Shown piece after piece: positions 9,601-15,807 of a stretch of 64,000 nt of DNA. Where the stretch lies: NCBI GenBank assembly GCA_021201095.1, contig JAJQFO010000314.1, forward strand, positions 1-64,000, in the 5' to 3' direction. The position numbers and the translations under genes were made by a program. Source of the stretch: Lachnospiraceae bacterium (GTDB taxonomy: Bacteria > Bacillota > Clostridia > Lachnospirales > Lachnospiraceae). The notes below the pieces were generated by a model. It was not told the origin of the DNA. It searched no databases and saw only the letters and a program-made list of their open reading frames with translations. Numbering within the stretch: the stretch's first letter is position 1; each line of letters opens with the position of its first letter.

Positions 9601-12366
9601 CGCTTCTACTGTCTTTGCCAGTGTGCGTACCTTTTCCAGGCCATATTCCGTGACCCAGGCCAGGCGGTAGTTGTACGGAATCAGCAGAATCCGGACAATC
9701 CGGCGGATTCGCTCCAGGCCATCGCGCACGGAATGGTATTCCATATGTATTTCCCGGTTGACGCAGCAGACAAAGGAAAAAATCTCCGACAGCTTCTCTG
9801 ATTCTGCCTCCAGTTTTCTCCGGCAATCGGCCGCCTGGCTCATAATCCGGCACATCTGCTGATGGCGGCGGACAAAGCCATCCGGCAGAGCCTCCATCTC
9901 ACCAGCGGTGTCCGTTTCGGACGCTTTGTCTTTTTTGCTTTCTTCGTTCTTTTCGCTGTCCTCGTCCTTTCCCTTCCTTAACTCCTTCTGCATCCAAAAC
10001 GATATCCATTCTCCGCCAATAAGCGTTTTCTCATAGACTGCAAGCCAGTGGTCAAATTCCTTTTTACACCGGCTGACTGCCAAAGCAAATGTCTTCTCCC
10101 AGATTTCTGCAGGGAGCCCCTTGCGGTCGTCTGCAGAGAACATTTTCCAACAAGCTTCCGCAAAAGAACCGTTTGAATCCGCAGAAATAGCGGTCCCGAA
10201 CCATTTTCTCTGCTCATCCTGCGGCTCCGAACACAAACCTTCTAAACTTTCTGACCGAAGATTTTCAAAACGCTCACTCGCAGAATTTCCAACAGAATTT
10301 TCGGTAGGATTTTCAGCAGAATTTTCAGAATACCTTCCATCAATCTGTCCGGCAGCCTCCAGCAGCTTTGCGGATATGACACTCTGTATAAAATCTGTGT
10401 AATCCTTCCACTTCCAGTCCCTGGCGTCCATCGTGAAGCGTTTTTTCGCTGCGCGGCTTTCCTTTTTCCACAGGAAATCCCTGAAAGCAAGGAGGGCAGC
10501 CAGCTCCGGCTCCAGCGCAGAGAGTGTCTGCGAAATGCTCATGCGCAGGTCGTAGGTCATCGCGCCCAGACGGCTGTCTCTCCAAGGGTTTTCATCTATA
10601 GTCTGATGCTGCTGCCCATCTCCTGCGAATGCATCCGCGCCTGAATGGATGTTTTCATCAATGATCGGTTGCTGCTGCCGCCCGCACCCGGCAAGGCCTG
10701 ATCGCCCTCCGTGATCACTTCGCCCTTCCCGCTGCGCGTCGGGGGACTGCTGTGCGTAGTTGTCAAGAAATTCCTGATACCGCTGCAGCGCCGCCAGCTT
10801 TAGCCGATATTCCTCCCCGGACTGCTCCATCACCGATTCAGAAAGGCTGCACAGCGGCACCTGCTCCAGCGTGCAAAGCTCCGTCAGAACATCATAGAGC
10901 GTCCGCCCCAGCGGTTTGCGCACGGTATGAAGCCCTGTAAAATATCCATTCAACTCTTTTCTCTGCGCAGCGTACTCCGGGACAAAGTCCAGCGCTCCTG
11001 TTTTTAATTTCTGTCCGGGTGCATCCAGTGCTGCGGCAAGGCTGGCGAGCACTTCCTTTTTATCTGCTCTGTAATTATGTAAGGAAAGGCAGTAACCGTC
11101 GAGCTGCACCTCCTGCAGGCGGCGGTAGACAACACTTAAGGCAGCCATTTTTTCCGAGACAAACAGGATACGCTTTCCATCAGCGAGTCCCTGCGCAATA
11201 ATATTGGTAATCGTCTGACTTTTGCCCGTCCCGGGCGGTCCCTGCAGCACAAAGCTATAGCCCTCTTTGGAGAGCCGGATCGCGTCCATCTGGCTGGAAT
11301 CCGCATCCACCACCTGCCAGGTGTCGAGCGGAGGTTCCTCCTCATGCATGTAACCACAGCCTTCCCCCGCACATCTTCCGACAGGCTGCAAAGAGGGAGA
11401 GGGCAGCCCGGAGAGATCGCCGCAAAAGGCACTGACGACCGGATGCGCGAGAATACGCTCCCGGTTTTTCTCCAGGTCCTTATACATGACAATTTTAAGA
11501 AAAGAGAGCAGAGCCAGATCCACCTCTCTGATCACCCTCCAGCCAAGAGGCGAAACGACCGCTTCCACCTGCGCCAGGTAAGCTTCCAGCTTTGAATGAG
11601 CGCGGCCGGCCGCGGCTGCATTTCCAGAACTGCTTCGTGGTTGGCAGACGCTGTGCTCGGCGCCAAGCTCCGGCAGCTCCATCCCAAATTCAGAAGAAAG
11701 CACGTAGGCAAGGGTCGGATTCACTACCACTTCTTCAGCGCCGCCCCAACGCGCAGCGTTCTCTAAATGGGCGGCGCGTTCTGCCCTCGCCGGGAGCATC
11801 CTCGCCCTTACGGGCGGGATATCCGCCGAAGCGCAGCGAGGGGGCGCTTCCACACCCAGCCTGCTAAGCTTCCACGGACTGTTCAAGGAATCTGCCGCAA
11901 GGCTCACCGGAACAAGTACCAGCGGCGCCCTCATCGGCTGCTCAGAAGGATTCCGTTTCCATTCCAGAAATCCAAATGACAGGTACAGAATATTGATCCC
12001 CTGCTCCTCCTGTGACAGGCGCGCCTTCGTCCGCAGATTTTTCAATGTGCGGCTGCTCTCCTCCAATGGCAGAGAGGTCCCAATCTCTCCGGTGGCAATT
12101 TCGATCGGATGACCCATCTGATTCATCAGAAAAAGAAGACTGCCAATCTGAGGCTCGCTGCTGCAGTCTGCCGCCCGCTTAAACGTGAGGCTCTCTCCCC
12201 GGCCAACCAGCCGATCAAAAAGGGTCGCGTAATCCGGCGACAGAAGCTGCAGCGACCCCCGCCTGGTTCTCCGGTAATTGATCATTTTATTGCGCCTGCT
12301 CACATCCAGCAGTCCCTGTTTCCATATCTCCAGCTTGCGTTCTTTTCCATTCCGCGTCATTTCCAC
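6691..12366 (-). CDS. DUF4011-type superfamily 1 helicase with C-terminal restriction-like nuclease
   Basis: This 1891-residue protein starts with the DUF4011 signature (GLLDVSRRNKMINYRR). Walker A (QGPPGTGKSQT) is near residue 380 and Walker B (VIFDEASQ) near 1437, followed by GDSRQMPP and the late SF1 motifs (NVQGDERD, NVAITRAK). The last 110 residues form the helicase-associated nuclease (VDIAVLYP, GIECDGRNY, ARERDCLRGEMMESMGW). Together these predict ATP-driven processing or cleavage of nucleic acid. The GTG at 12366 lies five bases after AGAGG; an ATG at 12360 is the alternative. It carries at least four palindromic inserts, an N-S-x-E repeat and a stretch matching tdk in another frame. 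One insert falls within the nuclease core. Confidence 0.9.
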   Translation of the reverse strand: MEMTRNGKERKLEIWKQGLLDVSRRNKMINYRRTRRGSLQLLSPDYATLFDRLVGRGESLTFKRAADCSSEPQIGSLLFLMNQMGHPIEIATGEIGTSLPLEESSRTLKNLRTKARLSQEEQGINILYLSFGFLEWKRNPSEQPMRAPLVLVPVSLAADSLNSPWKLSRLGVEAPPRCASADIPPVRARMLPARAERAAHLENAARWGGAEEVVVNPTLAYVLSSEFGMELPELGAEHSVCQPRSSSGNAAAAGRAHSKLEAYLAQVEAVVSPLGWRVIREVDLALLSFLKIVMYKDLEKNRERILAHPVVSAFCGDLSGLPSPSLQPVGRCAGEGCGYMHEEEPPLDTWQVVDADSSQMDAIRLSKEGYSFVLQGPPGTGKSQTITNIIAQGLADGKRILFVSEKMAALSVVYRRLQEVQLDGYCLSLHNYRADKKEVLASLAAALDAPGQKLKTGALDFVPEYAAQRKELNGYFTGLHTVRKPLGRTLYDVLTELCTLEQVPLCSLSESVMEQSGEEYRLKLAALQRYQEFLDNYAQQSPDAQREGRSDHGGRSGLAGCGRQQQPIIDENIHSGADAFAGDGQQHQTIDENPWRDSRLGAMTYDLRMSISQTLSALEPELAALLAFRDFLWKKESRAAKKRFTMDARDWKWKDYTDFIQSVISAKLLEAAGQIDGRYSENSAENPTENSVGNSASERFENLRSESLEGLCSEPQDEQRKWFGTAISADSNGSFAEACWKMFSADDRKGLPAEIWEKTFALAVSRCKKEFDHWLAVYEKTLIGGEWISFWMQKELRKGKDEDSEKNEESKKDKASETDTAGEMEALPDGFVRRHQQMCRIMSQAADCRRKLEAESEKLSEIFSFVCCVNREIHMEYHSVRDGLERIRRIVRILLIPYNYRLAWVTEYGLEKVRTLAKTVEALTAREKAQAQNLRTEWKDGFLNLDGETLLRRFSRESTSFLGRLGSRYRADRELLISMRKPSVAEPYSTSFRSANIPRDASRRGLNDCPQDDQSPHCASDTKLEDSQLRAGLELLAAYQKTKKELEEKSREAKRVLIGHYRGADTDWVKLYQDLDACEEIEVYQKKYGITPELKKLLENRYDTRRYVRLNGKWVEEFSDGKWFDACERVLEPYKNASSTLFWSVSDASASQDRTIPDSHPARDIPASDAPASQGRTEEDVPAILEHLKRQTALLQSLEDAWDALLKTVQQSALPEPLAVFTSWFSKDLLSELTLEELYERVKDCRDLEQLNSWLLYRSILDDCEEKGLGAVIANVEKSPETARYIANVQKNPETAPDGGFPAIYRKSFLTKWALHWLNSEEMRPFALFQSYSYENLIARFRENDRRLIELTRIRLNEKLSAQRPSGHQLIVNGRDELAILRRETEKKRRVMPLRRLFKEIPHLLQQLKPCFMMSPLSVSYFLDSDAYEFDLVIFDEASQIRPEDAIGAIYRGKQVIIAGDSRQMPPTSFFTASVNNVEKYDSVESGSANIFSGADPSGTQMAAGSVEALPGAGAPVPDPADELFDPYYDPVGESILDEASRCLPSCTLLMHYRSRDESLIAFSNREIYGNRLITFPNCENLADKGLEYIYVPGGIYEGGGKNCNTAEAARCVELLAEHIRKHPERSLGIIAFSEKQQAVIEDAVLSFRMQNPQYESFFDEEKEEPFFVKNLENVQGDERDTILLSICYAKNKNGRMYLRFGPLGQPGGERRLNVAITRAKYNVKLVGSILPKEIPLREDSPEGVRMLYDYICFAMKNDHGLPEGHPLAEASDAFADRICDFLTENGYQCRRNVGASEYKVDIAVLYPAVHLKNAARWDGAVERYAAGIECDGRNYASARTARERDCLRGEMMESMGWRMFHVWSLAWYQNPEKEKRRLLEFLAKAVKETG
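6907..6944. repeat. single-hairpin palindromic element inside the nuclease domain
   Basis: A solo first module: CCGTCC and GGACGG arms enclose CAACGCGCAGCGTTCTTCAAAT, matching the left half of the 106-base element. It codes for the stretch around HLKNAARWDGAV, between the catalytic strands DIAVLYP and GIECDG. Confidence 0.8.
8843..8940. repeat. degenerate palindromic element with direct repeats in the helicase gene
   Basis: TTGCGAAGCGG followed by (A/T)G and CGTCTGAT occurs twice, at about 8848 and 8913. On the minus strand the middle contains GCCATCCCGC and GATATTCC, the same phrases as in the other elements. It is read in frame as a Ser/Ala/Asp-rich loop. Confidence 0.55.
9353..9412. repeat. 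short palindromic element in the helicase gene
   Basis: CCCTCGCCGGGAGGCATCCC is followed directly by GCGGGATATTCGCCGACCGA. It matches the second module of the other elements but with the inner hairpin almost deleted. It is in frame. Confidence 0.7.
10281..10330. repeat. 12-base coding repeat (E-N-S-x) in the helicase gene
   Basis: CAGAATTTTC-like units recur about every 12 bases and encode a run of ENSA, ENPT, ENSV, GNSA tetrapeptides. The same type of unit is found at the start of the MFS gene near 53200. Confidence 0.75.
10675..10735. other. thymidine-kinase-like fragment embedded in the helicase gene
   Basis: Bases 10697-10717 are an exact 21-base match to 14603-14623 in tdk, on the same strand, and similarity extends about 15 bases on each side. 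In tdk this codes for GEMITEGDQVV. In the helicase the same bases are read in a different frame (GRSDHGGRSGLAG). Confidence 0.75.
11740..11845. repeat. palindromic element, full copy 2, in frame in the helicase gene
   Basis: This 106-base copy matches 562-667. GCCGCCC pairs with GGGCGGC around AACGC-GCA-GCGTT, then CCCTCGC pairs with GCGAGGG around an inner GCCC/GGGC stem. It codes for about residues 174-209, which include the phrase LENAARWGGA, also seen in the transglutaminase-like protein. Confidence 0.88.
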
Positions 12367-12461
12367 ACCGCCACCTCTGTATTATTAACAGGTATTTGGA
12401 ATATCCTAACACACTTCTCTTTTTTCATTTTAGCGGGGGGCATTTCCTGCAGCGCAGGCTC

Positions 12462-12603
12462 TGCATGCAGCGTTTATTATGGGCGGCGAATCCTGCCCTC
12501 GCCGGGTGGCATCCCACGCTTCGCATGGGATATTCCCTCGCCGGGTGGCATCCTACGCTTTGTGCGGGATATTCTCCGACCGAAACGGAATGCAGAGCGT
12601 TTC
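12462..12603. repeat. composite palindromic element at the spmA 3' end
   Basis: The sequence CCCTCGCCGGGTGGCATCC occurs twice in tandem. Each is followed by a hairpin and GGGATATTC: CACGC-TTCG-CATG in the first, TACGC-TTT-GTGCG-like in the second. The whole is bracketed by GCATGCAGCG and ATGCAGAGCG. It supplies the last 40 or so codons and the stop of spmA. Confidence 0.8.
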
Positions 12604-13220
12604 CCATCGTGCAGACCAGAGCGAAAAGCAGATCGTTTCCAGTGATCCATCAGCCTGCAGAATATCACAGCCGCACCCGTACTCACTGCTGTTGCCACAA
12701 TTCCCGGACCGACGACCGCGGACGGATTCACGCTCCCATACTGCCCCCGATACGCGATGACCGTAATAGGAATCAGCTGCAGAGAAGAGATATTTAAAAT
12801 AAGGAAGGAACACATCTCATTACTGGCAGTGCCACGCGGTACGGATGTCCGCTCCTCCTCCAGTTTTTCTAACGATTTCATCACCTCCAGTCCGTACACC
12901 GTCGCGGCATTGCCAAGACCCAGCATATTCGCGGCAAAGGCCGCCGCGATGTGACCGATGGCCGGATGGTCCTCAGGAATATCCGGAAACAGAAAGCGAA
13001 TCAGCGGCCTCATTTTCCTGGTAATCGAAGCAACAATCCCCGCGTCCTTCGCGATCTCCATCAAACCGCTCCAGAGCGCAATTGCGCCAAACATGGTGAT
13101 GCACAGCGCTACCCCTTCTTTTGCGGACGAAAGCACCGCCTCAGAGACGGCCTCCGCCTCCCCGGTCAGGATGCCGTACCCGATTCCGACAAGCAGCATC
13201 ATTCCCCAGATTACATTCAT
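12477..13220 (-). CDS. spmA: spore maturation protein A-like nucleoside-recognition (Gate) protein
   Basis: The membrane protein has the SpmA layout: an N-terminal hydrophobic helix (MNVIWGMMLLVGIGYG), ALWSGLMEIAKDAG, DHPAIGHIAAAFAANMLGLGNAATVYGL, then Gate-type helices (LNISSLQLIPITVIAYRGQYG). SpmA and SpmB act in dehydration of the spore core. The ATG at 13220 follows GGAGGAAAGGAA and is preferred. The family is usually near 195 residues; here about 40 extra Arg/Gly/Pro-rich residues come from a palindromic element that overran the original 3' end. No spmB follows, although the two are normally adjacent, so the pair has probably been split. Confidence 0.82.
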   Translation of the reverse strand: MNVIWGMMLLVGIGYGILTGEAEAVSEAVLSSAKEGVALCITMFGAIALWSGLMEIAKDAGIVASITRKMRPLIRFLFPDIPEDHPAIGHIAAAFAANMLGLGNAATVYGLEVMKSLEKLEEERTSVPRGTASNEMCSFLILNISSLQLIPITVIAYRGQYGSVNPSAVVGPGIVATAVSTGAAVIFCRLMDHWKRSAFRSGLHDGKRSAFRFGRRISRTKRRMPPGEGISHAKRGMPPGEGRIRRP

Positions 13221-13787
13221 TTCCTTTCCTCCCATGAAAAATCAGGTATCACACATTGCACGCCAATATGGAAATCCTCCTGCGTGATGCCATACCGGCG
13301 CGCGATATCGACTCATTACACACCAATATAGAAATGCTCCTCGCAAAGCCCGATGGCAGAGGCGAAGCTTCCTTTATATAACAGTATTCGCATGACCATT
13401 CTATGATGCCAGTGAAAAAAGTATGGGACATTACAAGTCACACCTGCAGCTCGGAAAATACTGTAAATCTCGTCAAGGGTACGGCTTATAACTAAGGGAT
13501 CGTTTTGAGACAAACCTGGGCAGGAAAATCATTGCAGTTTATAACTAAGGAGCGTTTTGAAACAAACCTGGGCAAGAAAATCATTGCGTCCGATAAAAAA
13601 CAAGTGTACAATCACGATAAATGCAAAAAACGTGAACTGCTTCACTACCTCAGGCAGCGGGATTACAACCACATTTTTCATAGCAGGCGGAGAAGAGCCT
13701 TACCGACTGTAAGGAATCATCACTGTGAAGGTACTGAACCGTTACAAGGAATCTGACATTGCAGCAAAAAAGAGAGGAGCCCGCAAA
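13221..13787. other. gene-free gap with two duplications
   Basis: A 54-base direct repeat (GTTTATAACTAAGGAGCG type) lies at about 13484-13537 and 13538-13592. A second pair of related stretches, CACGCCAATATGGAAATCCTCC and CACACCAATATAGAAATGCTCC, lies near 13260 and 13320. A short minus-strand frame (13316-13513) reads protein-like (LDEIYSIFRAAGVTC) but lacks a proper start, so it may be a gene remnant. I do not recognise it. Confidence 0.5.
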
Positions 13788-14411
13788 ATGGACTGTATCA
13801 TTATCGGAATCGCCGGGGGAACCGGCTCTGGAAAATCGACCTTTACCAACCGGCTGAAAGAGCGCTTTTCGGACGACATCGCGGTCATTTACCATGACAA
13901 TTACTACAAAAGACAGGACAATGTCCCCTTTGAGATTCGGAAAATGGTGAATTATGACCATCCGGACGCGCTGGAGACCGACCTGATGGTAAAACATCTG
14001 GAAATGCTGAAAAACGGAGAGGCCGTTGACTGCCCGGTCTATGATTACAGTCAGCACAACCGCTCCGATCAGACTATACATATTGAGCCGCGCCGGATCA
14101 TTGTGGCGGAGGGCATTCTGCTGCTCGCCGATCCCCGCCTGCGCGACCTGTGCGATATCAAGATTTTTGTGGAAGCGGATGCGGACGAGCGCATCCTGCG
14201 CCGGATTGTCCGCGATGTAAAGGAGCGCGGGCGCGACCTGGACAACATCGTCCAGCAGTATCTCACCACGGTCAAGCCCATGCATTATATGTTTGTCGAA
14301 CCGACAAAAGCCACCGCTGATCTCGTGATCAACAGTGGCATGAATGATGTCGCGTTTGATATTGTGCAGACGAAAATCCGGCTGCTGCTGGAGGCCGGGG
14401 CGCACGAGTGA
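13788..14411 (+). CDS. udk: uridine kinase
   Basis: The 207-residue protein transfers phosphate from a nucleoside triphosphate to uridine or cytidine in pyrimidine salvage. It has the P-loop GGTGSGKST near its N-terminus, the substrate motif YHDNYYK, the phrase NYDHPDALETDL typical of Udk, and AEGILLL for the Walker B strand. The ATG at 13788 follows AGAGAGGAG and matches the family N-terminus; an upstream in-frame ATG would add 21 unneeded residues. Cytoplasmic. It faces away from the thymidine kinase operon but shares the salvage theme. Confidence 0.93.
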   Translation: MDCIIIGIAGGTGSGKSTFTNRLKERFSDDIAVIYHDNYYKRQDNVPFEIRKMVNYDHPDALETDLMVKHLEMLKNGEAVDCPVYDYSQHNRSDQTIHIEPRRIIVAEGILLLADPRLRDLCDIKIFVEADADERILRRIVRDVKERGRDLDNIVQQYLTTVKPMHYMFVEPTKATADLVINSGMNDVAFDIVQTKIRLLLEAGAHE

Positions 14412-14522
14412 AATGCGCAATTCAGATCAATCAGCGGCTCGCGCGTATAGCCGGTACAATTCGTTCAGCAACATACGCGCATGGCGGACACCGTTCAGGC
14501 AGTAACTCCGGGTATTTTATTT

Positions 14523-15095
14523 TCATGACTCCGGCCTGAGCATTTTCATCCGATGGTGCTTCCTGCACAGGGCGGTGTAGCTGTCGTTCGCGCCCAGCAC
14601 GACCTGATCGCCCTCCGTGATCATCTCACCCTTCTCGTTGAAGCGGGCGTTGCAGGTCGCCGCCTTGCCGCACCAGCAGACTGTTTTGATCTCCTCGATC
14701 ACGTCCGCCCAAGCGAGCAGCCACATACTGCCGGGAAACAGGTTGCGCTGAAAATCGGTGCGCAGTCCGTAACAGATGACCGGCACCGTCAGGTCGTCCA
14801 CGATATGCACCAGAAACTCCACCTGCTCCTTCGTGCAGAACTGCGCCTCATCCACGACCACGCAGTCATATTCTTTAATTTCCTCAGAGGTCATCTGCAC
14901 CAGGTCTTCCACGAAGGTGCAGTTTTTTCTCAGGCCGATGCGCGAGGAAATAACGCCCTCCCCGTCCCGGTTATCCAGCCGGGGCTTCGCGAGCAGCGCG
15001 CGCTTTCCCCGCTCATAGTAATTATAATCCACCATCAGCGCGTTGGCGGTTTTCGAGCTTCCCATCGCGCCATAACGAAAATACAGCTTTGCCAT
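14523..15095 (-). CDS. tdk: thymidine kinase
   Basis: The protein of 190 residues phosphorylates thymidine in salvage. It shows the type II thymidine kinase features: P-loop GAMGSSKTANAL, the Walker B-like VVVDEAQFC, the lasso region, and zinc-binding cysteines in CWCGKAATCNAR and ALCRKHH. The ATG at 15095 follows GGGAGAATAAA and fits the family start (MAKLYFRYGAMGS). It is the last gene of a three-gene operon with the ParB-BMP protein and the metallophosphoesterase, with gaps of about 30-40 bases. A piece of this gene or a relative has been copied into the helicase gene. Confidence 0.95.
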   Translation of the reverse strand: MAKLYFRYGAMGSSKTANALMVDYNYYERGKRALLAKPRLDNRDGEGVISSRIGLRKNCTFVEDLVQMTSEEIKEYDCVVVDEAQFCTKEQVEFLVHIVDDLTVPVICYGLRTDFQRNLFPGSMWLLAWADVIEEIKTVCWCGKAATCNARFNEKGEMITEGDQVVLGANDSYTALCRKHHRMKMLRPES

Positions 15096-15135
15096 TTTAT
15101 TCTCCCATTTTGCATTATTTTTCAATTATCCTGCT

Positions 15136-15774
15136 TCACTGAATCCCATAAAACGAAGTCATAATCTCCGCCTCGTCGTTCGCATCGTAGTCAAACACAA
15201 ACCGCTCGTACGCATTGATGACATGGGTATCGTGATATTTGTCGTAGCGCTTGTGCTGACGGCCGTAGGACATGTGGACATGGCCGTGCAGGAAAAAACG
15301 CGGGTTGTATTTTTCAATCAGATCGATAAAGCTTTTGAAGCCCTGGTGCGGCAGATCCCGCCCGTCGTTGAGCTGATAAGCGGGCGCATGTGTGACCAGG
15401 ATATCGAAGCCGCGGTGGCGGAAAAGCTTCCAGCGCAGCTTTTTCACCCGTTTGCGCATCTGCTTTTCCGTAAACTGATAATTGCCGGGGCGGTAGCGCA
15501 TGGAGCCGCCCAGTCCCAGGATGCGGACGCCCTCGTAAACAAAAATGTCGTCGTCGATGCAGGTGCAGCCGTCCGGCGGCACCCTGTCATATTTCTCGTC
15601 ATGGTTTCCATGCACGTAAATGACCGGCGCGGAGGTAAAGGTTGCCAGGAAGGACAGGTAATGCGGATGCAGGTCGCCGCAGGATATAATGAGGTCGATG
15701 CCGTCCAGCTTACTTTTTTCAAAATGATCCCACAGATAGGCGGATTCTTCATCCGCGATTGCCAGTATCCGCAT
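15136..15774 (-). CDS. metallophosphoesterase
   Basis: The 212-residue cytoplasmic protein has the calcineurin-like metal ligands: DEESAYLWD near the start (replacing the usual DxH), SCGDLHP, HGNHD, THAPAY and HGHVH. The last four are textbook motifs II-V, so it should be a metal-dependent phosphodiesterase or phosphatase. The substrate cannot be read from sequence. It sits between the ParB-BMP gene and tdk in one operon. The start of the protein lacks the canonical D-x-H, which is a feature of some clostridial relatives. Confidence 0.88.
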   Translation of the reverse strand: MRILAIADEESAYLWDHFEKSKLDGIDLIISCGDLHPHYLSFLATFTSAPVIYVHGNHDEKYDRVPPDGCTCIDDDIFVYEGVRILGLGGSMRYRPGNYQFTEKQMRKRVKKLRWKLFRHRGFDILVTHAPAYQLNDGRDLPHQGFKSFIDLIEKYNPRFFLHGHVHMSYGRQHKRYDKYHDTHVINAYERFVFDYDANDEAEIMTSFYGIQ

Positions 15775-15807
15775 GCTGCTTTTGTGTTCCTTTCTATTGC
15801 TTTTTCG

